Shown here: one piece after another, positions 32,738 to 40,661 of the stretch
Position numbering within the stretch: position 1 is the stretch's first letter
Layout: each line of letters begins with the position of its first letter
Assembly: GCF_004010155.1 (NCBI RefSeq)
Contig: NZ_RRYH01000002.1
Location: 372,001 to 436,000 of the forward strand
Length of the DNA stretch: 64,000 nt
Source: Solirhodobacter olei
GTDB taxonomy: Bacteria > Pseudomonadota > Alphaproteobacteria > Rhodobacterales > Rhodobacteraceae
Direction: 5' to 3'
Made by a program: the position numbers and the translations under genes
Notes under the pieces: model-generated
Told to the model about the DNA's origin: nothing
Databases searched by the model: none
The model's input: only the letters and a program-made list of their open reading frames with translations

Positions 32738-33037
32738 ATGACCAGCAAGAAGCGACCCCCGATCGGCGCCCTGATGTATTTCGCACTGGCGTTCATGGCA
32801 GGGGTGTATTTCACCTTCGCGGCCGTTCAGGGCGATTACGGGCTGTTCCGCCGGATCCAGGTGGAGGCCGAGGCGAAGGACCTCAAGACCCAGCGCGACG
32901 CGCTGCAGGCCCAGCTCGCGGCGCTGAAGAACAAGACGCGGCGGCTGTCGGACAAGTACCTCGACCTCGACCTGCTCGGCCAGCAGGCCCGTGACGTGCT
33001 GGGCCTGATGCGGCCGGACGAGATCGTCATCCGCTAG
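32738..33037 (+). CDS. ftsB: Septum formation initiator FtsB/DivIC-like
   Basis: 99-residue bitopic protein. A single membrane segment (ALMYFALAFMAGVYFTFAAVQG, about 10-31) is followed by a periplasmic coiled coil (EAEAKDLKTQRDALQAQLAALKNKTRRL). This is the FtsB architecture that bridges FtsL and FtsQ in the divisome. In alphaproteobacteria this gene usually lies just before pdhA, often after eno. Here a phosphate cotransporter gene separates it from pdhA and eno is absent. Confidence 0.9.
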   Translation: MTSKKRPPIGALMYFALAFMAGVYFTFAAVQGDYGLFRRIQVEAEAKDLKTQRDALQAQLAALKNKTRRLSDKYLDLDLLGQQARDVLGLMRPDEIVIR

Positions 33038-33189
33038 TCCGGAAGATCCGCCAGGCTGAAACCGCCCCTTTCCCGGGTCACGAAGCGGCGCTTCCCGGCC
33101 GGGAGCGGTTGACTTCCGCGAGCGCCAAGAGGAAATGTGACAGAATTATGACAGATCGGCGGGGCTTGACCCCGGCGACGGAGGTTCGG

Positions 33190-34839
33190 GTGGGCTCTAT
33201 AGCGGTCCTTATCGGTTTGGGCGGCGCGGTGGCGCTGCTGCTCTTCGGCCTCCGGGAGGTTCGGGAGGGCATCACCGCGGCTTTCGGGCTGCGGCTGAAG
33301 CTGGTGCTGGGTCTGGGCACGCGGACGGTGCCGCGGGCCTTCCTGTCGGGCCTCGTGGCGACGCTGGGGCTGCAGTCCTCCACCGCGACGGCGCTGATGA
33401 CGGCGGGATTCGTCGAGCGCGACATGATCCGCCGGAACCGGGCGCAGGTGGTGATGCTGGGGGCCAACCTCGGCACCGCGCTGACCGCCTGGGTGGTGGC
33501 GGCGGGCATCGAGGCGATCTCTCCCTTCCTGATCCTGGCGGGCTACGTCCTGCGCCGGCAGAGCCGGCCGGCGACGGCGGGCGTGGGGCGCGCGCTGACC
33601 GGCGTCGGGCTGATGCTGCTGGCGCTGGTGCTGCTGACGCAGGCCTCGGCGCCGATGCGGGATTCTCCGGCGCTGGGGGCGTTCCTCGGGCTTCTGGGGG
33701 GGGCGCTGCCGGTGGCCTTCGGGGTGGCGGCGGTGCTGGCGGTGCTCTGCTCCTCCTCCCTCGCCGTGGTGATGCTGATCCTGTCGCTGAACCTTTCGGG
33801 CGAGCTGAGCCCGGCGCTGGCGGTGGCGCTGGTACTGGGGGCCAATCTCGGCGGCGCGATCCCGCCGGTGCTGGCGACGCTCGGCTCCGCCCCCGCCGCG
33901 CGGCGGGTGACGATCGGCAACCTGATCGTGCGGGCGGCGGGCTGCATCGTCGCCCTGCCCTTCGCCGGGATCTTCGGGGACTGGCTGCAGGGCATGGGCC
34001 TGCGCGCGGGCAGCCTGCCGGTGGAGGCGCATCTGGCCTTCAACCTTGGCCTCGCAGCACTTGCCCTGCCCTTCGTCGCCCCCCTGACCGAGGCGCTTTC
34101 CCGCGCCCTTCCCGATACCGCGGCGGAGGGCGAGGAAGGCCCGCGCTGGCTGGACGAGGAGGCGCTGGAGCAGCCCGCCGTGGCGCTGGTCGGCGCGAGC
34201 CGCGAGGCGCTGGCGATCGGCGACCGGGTGGAGCGGATGATGACGCTGACCGCCACCGCGTTCCGCCGCAACGAGGCCGCGCCGCTGGTCGAGGTCGCCC
34301 GGATCGAGGACGAGGTCGACAAGCTGCAGCAGGCGGTGAAGCTCTACCTCTCCCGCCTCGGCGCGGATGCGTCGGAGGTGGACCGGCGACGGGCGATCGT
34401 GATCCTGGATTACGTCATCAACCTCGAACATGCCGGCGACATCATCGACAAGGGGCTGGTGCCGGAGGTGGAGAAGAAGATCGGCCTCGCGCTGCGCTTC
34501 TCGGAGGAAGGCTATCGCGAGCTGAACGCGCTGTTCCTCAGCACGCTGGACAACATCCGGATCGCCCAGACGATCTTCATGAGCCGCGACCGCAAGCTCG
34601 CCCGGCAGCTGGTGGAGGCCAAGGTGCAGATCCGGCACATGGAGCGGCAATCGGCGGAACGTCACTTCGACCGCCTGAGCGACGGGCACGCGGCGAGCCT
34701 GCACACCTCGTCGCTGCACCTCGATATGCTGCGCGACCTCAAGCGGGTGAACGCGCATATTTTCTCGGTCGCCTATCCGATCCTCGACGAGGAAGGCATG
34801 CTGGTCGAAAGCCGTCTGAAGGCCGGAGCCGAGGGCTGA
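33190..34839 (+). CDS. Na/Pi-cotransporter family protein with PhoU-like C-terminus
   Basis: 549-residue protein with an NptA-type transport part (about 1-310) containing two inverted repeats. The first has the QSSTA motif (LGLQSSTATALMTAGFV); in the second it has become CSSSLAVVM. A cytoplasmic PhoU-like helical domain follows (about 330-549). Such proteins couple phosphate uptake to sodium. A GTG at 33190 with GGAG close by gives the usual start just before the first membrane helix; an ATG at 33148 without a ribosome binding site is the alternative. It is inserted between ftsB and pdhA. Confidence 0.88.
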   Translation: MGSIAVLIGLGGAVALLLFGLREVREGITAAFGLRLKLVLGLGTRTVPRAFLSGLVATLGLQSSTATALMTAGFVERDMIRRNRAQVVMLGANLGTALTAWVVAAGIEAISPFLILAGYVLRRQSRPATAGVGRALTGVGLMLLALVLLTQASAPMRDSPALGAFLGLLGGALPVAFGVAAVLAVLCSSSLAVVMLILSLNLSGELSPALAVALVLGANLGGAIPPVLATLGSAPAARRVTIGNLIVRAAGCIVALPFAGIFGDWLQGMGLRAGSLPVEAHLAFNLGLAALALPFVAPLTEALSRALPDTAAEGEEGPRWLDEEALEQPAVALVGASREALAIGDRVERMMTLTATAFRRNEAAPLVEVARIEDEVDKLQQAVKLYLSRLGADASEVDRRRAIVILDYVINLEHAGDIIDKGLVPEVEKKIGLALRFSEEGYRELNALFLSTLDNIRIAQTIFMSRDRKLARQLVEAKVQIRHMERQSAERHFDRLSDGHAASLHTSSLHLDMLRDLKRVNAHIFSVAYPILDEEGMLVESRLKAGAEG

Positions 34840-34932
34840 AAACGGCCCTTTGGCGGGGGGCGCGAGCCATGCACTGAGCGCCGCCCCCCATGGGCGAATT
34901 TGCTCTCGCCCAATAAAAACCGATACGCTATA

Positions 34933-34954
34933 GATAGTTTAACGTTGAACTATC
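34933..34954. promoter_or_regulatory. 22-bp palindromic operator upstream of pdhA
   Basis: GATAGTTTAAC followed directly by GTTGAACTATC forms a palindrome with 10 of 11 arm positions matched. It sits 25-46 bp before the pdhA start codon, just past a weak promoter match (TTGCTC at 34900, TACGCT at 34924, spacer 18). A bound repressor would block initiation of the pdhABC transcript. An additional hairpin (TGGGCGA/TCGCCCA, 34891-34912) lies upstream and may end the cotransporter message. Confidence 0.7.
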
Positions 34955-34978
34955 CGATCGGCGAAGGGAGGCACCGGC

Positions 34979-35968
34979 ATGGCAACGCGCAAGCCTGCGG
35001 CCAAATCCAATACATCCAAGGAAGAACTTCTCGGCTTCTACCGCGAAATGCTGCTGATCCGGCGATTCGAGGAGAAGGCCGGCCAGCTCTACGGCATGGG
35101 GCTGATCGGCGGGTTCTGCCACCTCTACATCGGCCAGGAAGCGGTCGTCGTCGGCCTCGAGGCCGCGGCGGACGAGGGTGACAAGCGCGTCACCTCCTAC
35201 CGCGACCACGGCCACATGCTCGCCTGCGGGATGGACCCGAAGGGGGTGATGGCGGAGCTGACAGGCCGGACGGACGGCTACTCCAAGGGCAAGGGCGGGA
35301 GCATGCACATGTTCTCGAAGGAGCGGCACTTCTACGGCGGGCACGGCATCGTCGGCGCTCAGGTGCCGATCGGGGCCGGCCTCGCCTTCTCGGACAAGTA
35401 CAAGGGCGACGACCGCGTCACCTTCGTCTATTTCGGCGACGGCGCGGCCAACCAGGGCCAGGTCTACGAGACCTACAACATGGCCGAGCTCTGGGATCTG
35501 CCGGTGGTCTTCGTGATCGAGAACAACCAGTATGCGATGGGCACCTCGGTGAAGCGCTCGACGAAGTCGAAGACGCTGTTCGAGCGCGGCGTCGCCTACG
35601 GCATCACCGGCGAGCAGGTCGACGGGATGGACGTGCTGGCGGTGAAGGCCGCGGGCCAGAAGGCCGTGGCGCACTGCCGTGCCGGGAAGGGCCCCTACAT
35701 CCTCGAGATGATGACCTACCGCTACCGCGGCCACTCGATGTCCGACCCCGCGAAATACCGCACCCGCGAGGAAGTACAGAAGATGCGCGAGGAGAAGGAC
35801 CCGATCGAGAACGTGCGCGATCTTCTGATCACCGGCGGTCATGCCTCCGACGACGATCTCAAGGCGATCGACAAGGAGATCAAGGCGGTGGTGAACGATG
35901 CCGCGGAATTCTCCAAGGAAAGCCCCGAGCCGGATGTTGCCGAGCTCTGGACCGACATTTACGCCTGA
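34979..35968 (+). CDS. pdhA: Pyruvate dehydrogenase E1 component, alpha subunit
   Basis: 329-residue thiamine diphosphate-dependent subunit that, with PdhB, decarboxylates pyruvate and passes the acetyl group to lipoyl-E2. The TPP motif is [20 protein letters not shown] through [10 protein letters not shown]. The phosphorylation-loop region [18 protein letters not shown] is present as in all E1-alpha. GGAGG lies close before the ATG. It leads pdhA-pdhB-pdhC, with 11- and 10-bp gaps, and a palindromic operator lies upstream. Confidence 0.97.
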   Translation: MATRKPAAKSNTSKEELLGFYREMLLIRRFEEKAGQLYGMGLIGGFCHLYIGQEAVVVGLEAAADEGDKRVTSYRDHGHMLACGMDPKGVMAELTGRTDGYSKGKGGSMHMFSKERHFYGGHGIVGAQVPIGAGLAFSDKYKGDDRVTFVYFGDGAANQGQVYETYNMAELWDLPVVFVIENNQYAMGTSVKRSTKSKTLFERGVAYGITGEQVDGMDVLAVKAAGQKAVAHCRAGKGPYILEMMTYRYRGHSMSDPAKYRTREEVQKMREEKDPIENVRDLLITGGHASDDDLKAIDKEIKAVVNDAAEFSKESPEPDVAELWTDIYA

Positions 35969-35979
35969 GGGGGAGAGAC

Positions 35980-37350
35980 ATGGCGACCGAAATCCTGATG
36001 CCCGCACTGTCCCCGACGATGGAAGAGGGGACGCTGGCGAAATGGCTGGTGAAGGAGGGCGACACCGTCACCTCCGGCATGATCCTGGCCGAGATCGAGA
36101 CCGACAAGGCGACGATGGAATTCGAGGCCGTCGACGAAGGTATCGTCGGCAAGATCCTCGTGACCGAGGGCACCGAGGGCGTGAAGGTGAACACGCCCAT
36201 CGCGGTGCTTGTCGAGGAAGGCGAGAGTGCCGATGACGTGAAGGTCTCGGCCCCCGCCGCCGCGCCCGAGGCGCCGAAGGCAGAGGCCTCCGTGCCTGCG
36301 ACCGCCGCGGCCCCTGCGCCCGCCGCCCCCGTCTCCAACGCCTCGCCCGACTGGCCCGAGGGAACGGAGATGAAGACCATGACGGTGCGCGAGGCGCTCC
36401 GCGAGGCGATGGCCGAGGAGATGCGGCGCACGCCGGAGGTCTTCCTGATGGGCGAGGAGGTGGCCGAATACCAGGGCGCCTACAAGATCAGCCAGGGCCT
36501 GCTGGACGAGTTCGGCGCCAAGCGCGTGATCGACACGCCGATCACCGAGCATGGCTTCGCCGGCATCGGCGTCGGCGCGGCCTTCGGCGGGCTCAGGCCC
36601 ATCGTCGAGTTCATGACCTTCAACTTCGCCATGCAGGCGATCGACCAGATCATCAACTCGGCGGCCAAGACGCTCTACATGTCCGGCGGCCAGATGGGCT
36701 GCCCGATCGTCTTCCGCGGCCCGAACGGCGCTGCCGCCCGCGTCGGCGCCCAGCACAGCCAGGACTACGCGGCCTGGTATTCGATGATCCCGGGCCTGAA
36801 GGTTGCGATGCCGTATTCGGCAGCCGATGCGAAAGGCCTGCTGAAATCGGCCATCCGCGATCCGAACCCGGTGATCTTCCTGGAGAACGAGATCCTCTAC
36901 GGCCGCAGCTTCGACGTGCCTCAGATCGAGGATTTCACCGTTCCCTTCGGCAAGGCGAAGGTGTGGCGCGAGGGCACGGACGTGACCATCGTCAGCTTCG
37001 GCATTGGCATGCAATACGCCCTCGAGGCCGCCGACAAGCTGGCCGAGGACGGGATCAGCGCCGAGGTCATCGACCTGCGCACTCTGCGCCCGATCGACTA
37101 TGACACGGTGCTCGCCTCTGTGATGAAGACGAACCGCTGCGTGACGGTTGAGGAGGGCTTCCCGGTGGGTTCCATCGGCAACCACCTTTCGGCCACGATC
37201 ATGGCGCGCGCCTTCGACTATCTCGACGCGCCGGTGCTCAACTGCGCCGGCAAGGACGTGCCGATGCCCTATGCGGCAAATCTCGAGAAGCTCGCGCTGG
37301 TGACCACCGCCGAGGTGATCGAGGCCGTCCATCAAGTGACCTACCGCTGA
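35980..37350 (+). CDS. pdhB: Pyruvate dehydrogenase E1 component, beta subunit, with N-terminal lipoyl domain
   Basis: 456-residue subunit. Residues 1-80 are a lipoyl domain with the attachment Lys43 ([10 protein letters not shown]), then an Ala/Pro/Glu-rich linker to about 125, then the transketolase-like E1-beta part ([14 protein letters not shown] onward, with [18 protein letters not shown] and the later [13 protein letters not shown]). An extra lipoyl domain on E1-beta is a known alphaproteobacterial form. The lipoyl domain differs from that of PdhC at only 3 of about 81 residues, which suggests recent duplication or conversion. Confidence 0.97.
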   Translation: MATEILMPALSPTMEEGTLAKWLVKEGDTVTSGMILAEIETDKATMEFEAVDEGIVGKILVTEGTEGVKVNTPIAVLVEEGESADDVKVSAPAAAPEAPKAEASVPATAAAPAPAAPVSNASPDWPEGTEMKTMTVREALREAMAEEMRRTPEVFLMGEEVAEYQGAYKISQGLLDEFGAKRVIDTPITEHGFAGIGVGAAFGGLRPIVEFMTFNFAMQAIDQIINSAAKTLYMSGGQMGCPIVFRGPNGAAARVGAQHSQDYAAWYSMIPGLKVAMPYSAADAKGLLKSAIRDPNPVIFLENEILYGRSFDVPQIEDFTVPFGKAKVWREGTDVTIVSFGIGMQYALEAADKLAEDGISAEVIDLRTLRPIDYDTVLASVMKTNRCVTVEEGFPVGSIGNHLSATIMARAFDYLDAPVLNCAGKDVPMPYAANLEKLALVTTAEVIEAVHQVTYR

Positions 37351-37360
37351 GGAGGAGAGA

Positions 37361-38671
37361 ATGGCGACCGAAATCCTGATGCCCGCGCTCTCCCCCACGA
37401 TGGAGGAAGGCACGCTGGCGAAATGGCTGGTGAAGGAAGGCGATACCGTCTCCTCCGGCGACATCCTCGCCGAGATCGAGACCGACAAGGCGACGATGGA
37501 ATTCGAGGCCGTCGATGAAGGTATCGTCGGCAAGATCCTCGTGGCCGAGGGGACCGAGGGCGTGAAGGTGAACACGCCCATCGCGGTGCTGGTCGAGGAA
37601 GGCGAGGACCCGGCCGAGATCTCGGCCCCGAAAGCCGCGCCGAAGGCCGAGGCCACGCCCGCTCCTGCGGCGGCAGCCCCTGCGCCTGCTGCGCCCCAGG
37701 CACCCGCCACCCCTGCCCCTGCGGCCCCGAAGGCCGGCGGCGCCCGTGTTTTCGCCTCGCCACTGGCGCGGCGGATCGCGGCGGAAAAGGGTCTCGACCT
37801 TACCCAGATCAAGGGTACCGGTCCGCATGGCCGGATCGTGAAGGCCGATGTCGAGGGTGCCAAGGCCGCCCCGGCTGCTGCTGCGGCACCGGCGGCCGCC
37901 GCGGCACCTGCCCAGGCAGCCGCTGCAGCCGCGCAGAAGGGCATGGCGACGGAAACGGTCCTGAAGATGTACGCCGATCGCGACTTCGAGGAAGTCATGC
38001 TCGACGGCATGCGCAAGACCATCGCCAGCCGCCTGACCGAGGCCAAGCAGACGATCCCGCATTTCTACCTGCGGAGAGAGGTTCAGATCGACGCGCTTCT
38101 GGCCTTCCGCGCCGAGCTGAACCACAAGCTCTCCGGCCGCGGCGTGAAGCTCTCGGTGAACGACTTCATCATCAAGGCCTGTGCGCTGGCGCTGCAGGAG
38201 GTCCCGGACGCCAATGCCGTCTGGGCCGGAGACCGAATCCTGAAGCTGAAGCCCTCGGACGTGGCGGTGGCCGTCGCGATCGACGGCGGGCTCTTCACCC
38301 CGGTGCTACGCGACGCGCAATCGAAATCGATCTCCGCGCTTTCCGCCGAGATGAAGGACCTCGCCACCCGCGCCAAGACGAAGAAGCTCGCCCCGCACGA
38401 ATATCAGGGCGGCAGCTTCGCGATCTCCAACCTCGGCATGTTCGGCATCGACAACTTCGACGCCGTCATCAACCCGCCGCATGGTGCGATCCTCGCCGTT
38501 GGCGCCGGGGTGAAGAAGCCGGTGGTGGCAGAGGACGGCTCGATCAAGGCCGCGACGGTGATGTCGATGACGCTCTCGGTCGACCACCGGGTGATCGACG
38601 GCGCGCTGGGGGCCCAGTTTCTCAAGGCCGTGGTCGAGAACCTCGAGAACCCGATGGCGATGCTCGCCTGA
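37361..38671 (+). CDS. pdhC: Dihydrolipoamide acetyltransferase, E2 of pyruvate dehydrogenase
   Basis: 436-residue core protein of the complex. One lipoyl domain (1-80, Lys43) is followed by an Ala/Pro linker, the E1/E3-binding domain ([36 protein letters not shown]), a second Ala-rich linker, and the acetyltransferase domain ending in [17 protein letters not shown] with the catalytic His-x-x-x-Asp. E3 (lpd) is not in the window. The operon ends at a strong bidirectional terminator. Confidence 0.97.
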   Translation: MATEILMPALSPTMEEGTLAKWLVKEGDTVSSGDILAEIETDKATMEFEAVDEGIVGKILVAEGTEGVKVNTPIAVLVEEGEDPAEISAPKAAPKAEATPAPAAAAPAPAAPQAPATPAPAAPKAGGARVFASPLARRIAAEKGLDLTQIKGTGPHGRIVKADVEGAKAAPAAAAAPAAAAAPAQAAAAAAQKGMATETVLKMYADRDFEEVMLDGMRKTIASRLTEAKQTIPHFYLRREVQIDALLAFRAELNHKLSGRGVKLSVNDFIIKACALALQEVPDANAVWAGDRILKLKPSDVAVAVAIDGGLFTPVLRDAQSKSISALSAEMKDLATRAKTKKLAPHEYQGGSFAISNLGMFGIDNFDAVINPPHGAILAVGAGVKKPVVAEDGSIKAATVMSMTLSVDHRVIDGALGAQFLKAVVENLENPMAMLA

Positions 38672-38687
38672 GCCAGCCGCCCCGGAC

Positions 38688-38732
38688 AAAAAAATATGGG
38701 CCGGAGGCATCCCTCCGGCCCGTTTCATTTTC
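38688..38732 (+). terminator. Terminator after pdhC, usable from both strands
   Basis: GGGCCGGAGG (38698-38707) pairs perfectly with CCTCCGGCCC (38712-38721) around a 4-nt loop. An A-run (38688-38694) precedes it and a T-rich tract (GTTTCATTTTCT) follows, so it can end pdhABC on the plus strand and cysE on the minus strand. Confidence 0.9.
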
Positions 38733-38776
38733 TGCCTTCAAATATCCCCGCCGGAGGCGCGCCGCGAAAGCGGCGT

Positions 38777-39586
38777 TCAGCCGCCCTGACCGATGATCTG
38801 GTCCATCTTGACCGAGGGCTGGTCGCATCCCGCGTCGCCGACGATCCGTGCCGGCACGCCGGCCACGGTCTTGCAGCAGGGCACCTCGTGCAGCACCACC
38901 GAACCCGCGGCGATCCGGGAATTGTCGCCGACCTTGATGTTGCCCAGCACCTTCGCCCCGGCGCCGATCATCACGCCATTGCCGATCTTCGGATGCCGGT
39001 CGCCATCTTCCTTGCCGGTCCCGCCCAAAGTCACCGAATGCAGCATGGAGACGTTGTCGCCCACCACTGCCGTTTCGCCGATGACGATGGAATGGGCGTG
39101 GTCGATCATGATCCCGCGCCCCAGCCGCGCCGCCGGGTGGATATCCACGCCGAAGACCTCGGACACGCGCATCTGGATCAGATAGGCCATGTCGCGCCGC
39201 CCTTGGGTCCAGAGCCAGTGACCGATCCGGTAAGCCTGGATCGCCTGGTATCCCTTGAAGAACAGCACCGGCTGCAGCAGGCGGTGGCAGGCCGGGTCGC
39301 GGTCGAACACCGCCACGAGGTCCGCCCGCGCCGCCTGGCCAAGGTCGGGATCGCTGCCATAGGCCTCGTCCGCGATCTCGCGCAGAATCTGCTCGCCGAC
39401 CTCGCCCGAGGCGAGCTTCAGCGAAAAGCGATACGCCAGGGCCCGCTCCAGCGTCGCGTGATGCAAGAGGTTCGAATGCATCAGCCCGCCCAGCAGCGGC
39501 TCGTCAAGCAGCGCCTGGCGGGCCTCTTCGCGGATGCGGGTCCAGACCGGATCGACGGATGCGACTTTCGCCCTGGTTTCGGCCAT
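38777..39586 (-). CDS. cysE: Serine O-acetyltransferase CysE
   Basis: 269-residue enzyme that makes O-acetylserine from serine and acetyl-CoA, the first step of cysteine synthesis. The N-terminal helical domain (DPVWTRIREEARQALLDEPLLGGLMH) and the left-handed beta-helix hexapeptide repeats (GRGIMIDHAHSIVIGETAVVGDN, then HPKIGNGVMIGAGAKVLGNIKVGDNSRI) are clear, with the catalytic His in IDHAHS. Start at 39586 has GGGAG upstream. It is the last gene downstream of the GTA remnant on the same strand, the usual neighbour of GTA clusters in roseobacters. Confidence 0.96.
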   Translation of the reverse strand: MAETRAKVASVDPVWTRIREEARQALLDEPLLGGLMHSNLLHHATLERALAYRFSLKLASGEVGEQILREIADEAYGSDPDLGQAARADLVAVFDRDPACHRLLQPVLFFKGYQAIQAYRIGHWLWTQGRRDMAYLIQMRVSEVFGVDIHPAARLGRGIMIDHAHSIVIGETAVVGDNVSMLHSVTLGGTGKEDGDRHPKIGNGVMIGAGAKVLGNIKVGDNSRIAAGSVVLHEVPCCKTVAGVPARIVGDAGCDQPSVKMDQIIGQGG

Positions 39587-39609
39587 GATGGTCTCCCTTC
39601 GCCGGCGTT

Positions 39610-39951
39610 CTACACCAGATAGGGGGGTCGCATCATCCGGAAAGAGGGGGCGGAGGAAAAAACCGCCGGAGCGTTGCGCCGCGCCAAGAGCGCCGCGATG
39701 ACCTGGCCAAGGCAGCAAAGGTAGTCGCTGTCGGAAAGAAACGGCTCCGGGCGCAGGCGCCGGCGCAAGGCCGCAGCCATCAGGCTGCCGTCACCGAAGC
39801 GCGGATGGACCCTGCCCAGGCGGCTGAGATAGCGATCGGCAACCTCCGCCTCAGCGATCATCCGCAGCAAAAGCCCCTCCCGCGCCGCAGGTGCGACGGT
39901 CCGCAGGACCCGCGCCGCCGCGGTGAGATCACCGTGAAGGATCTGCCGCAT
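39610..39951 (-). CDS. Small conserved protein at the 3' end of the GTA cluster
   Basis: 113-residue protein, rich in Ala, Leu and Arg, starting MRQILHGDLTAAARVLRTVA. I know it only as a protein often found between the GTA DUF2793 gene and cysE in Rhodobacterales; no function is known. Its ATG overlaps the stop of the DUF2793 gene in the form TGATG, so the two are translationally coupled. Predicted mostly helical, with no membrane segment. Confidence 0.72.
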   Translation of the reverse strand: MRQILHGDLTAAARVLRTVAPAAREGLLLRMIAEAEVADRYLSRLGRVHPRFGDGSLMAAALRRRLRPEPFLSDSDYLCCLGQVIAALLARRNAPAVFSSAPSFRMMRPPYLV

Positions 39952-40661
39952 CACGCCCCCGGTAACGCCAGGTCCAGTGCGTGGACGGCGATCCGCACCC
40001 GGCCCCCGCTGAACGCCCCGCCCGTCGCCGTCAGCACCAGCGAAGCCGCGCCCCAGTAGGTCAGCGGCTGCGACAGCATCCCTCGCACGTAGGATCCCTG
40101 CGCGAGGCCGAGGCCGCTTCCGAACCGGTCCTCCACCCCGGCAGTGCCGAGTTGCCAGGTCGAGAGCGTCCCAGTGATCGCCTCCGTCACCCGCGCCGTC
40201 ACCGCGAAGACCATAAGGCCGGAGGCGATCTGCTGGGTGGTGGTCGAACTCGCCCCCGCCGCGATCTCGTGGTCGAACTCGTCGATCCGCATCAGCGTCG
40301 CCGCCCCGCTGGGCGAGAGCGCCAGAAGATCCGCCCGCCAGGCCTCCCCGTCATGAAGCACCACCACGCTCTCGTCGGCGACAAACCCGCGCCAGCCGCG
40401 CTTGGGAGAGGCGAAGACCCAGCCGCCATTGGCGTAGACGGCAACCTTGCCGTCCTGCCCTGCCCAATCGTTCACCGCACCCAGGGGTACGGCATAGGCC
40501 GCCCCTTCCACGGCCGCGCCGGGCGGGGCGGTAAGGCTCCGCGAGGCCAGAACCATCTGCGTCAGCCCGTCGAGACGCGCGAGGGCCTCGTTCACGGTCA
40601 CATGCTTCTGCGCCTGGCTCGGCGCCAGCAGCGGCAGGTTCAGTTGCGAGGTCTCAGACAT
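39951..40661 (-). CDS. DUF2793 protein of the gene transfer agent cluster
   Basis: 236-residue protein with the DUF2793 opening ETSQLNLPLLAPSQAQKHVTVNEALARLDGLTQMV, which marks phage and GTA tail- or fibre-associated proteins. GAAYAVPLGAVNDWAGQDGKVAVYANGGWVF is typical of the same family. The C-terminal part (from about residue 150) forms a separate beta-rich domain. The start overlaps the stop of the upstream fusion gene by 8 bases. In Rhodobacter GTA clusters a DUF2793 gene follows the megatron gene, as here. Its protein could be part of the particle fibre; with the head genes lost it has no obvious particle to join. Confidence 0.85.
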   Translation of the reverse strand: MSETSQLNLPLLAPSQAQKHVTVNEALARLDGLTQMVLASRSLTAPPGAAVEGAAYAVPLGAVNDWAGQDGKVAVYANGGWVFASPKRGWRGFVADESVVVLHDGEAWRADLLALSPSGAATLMRIDEFDHEIAAGASSTTTQQIASGLMVFAVTARVTEAITGTLSTWQLGTAGVEDRFGSGLGLAQGSYVRGMLSQPLTYWGAASLVLTATGGAFSGGRVRIAVHALDLALPGA

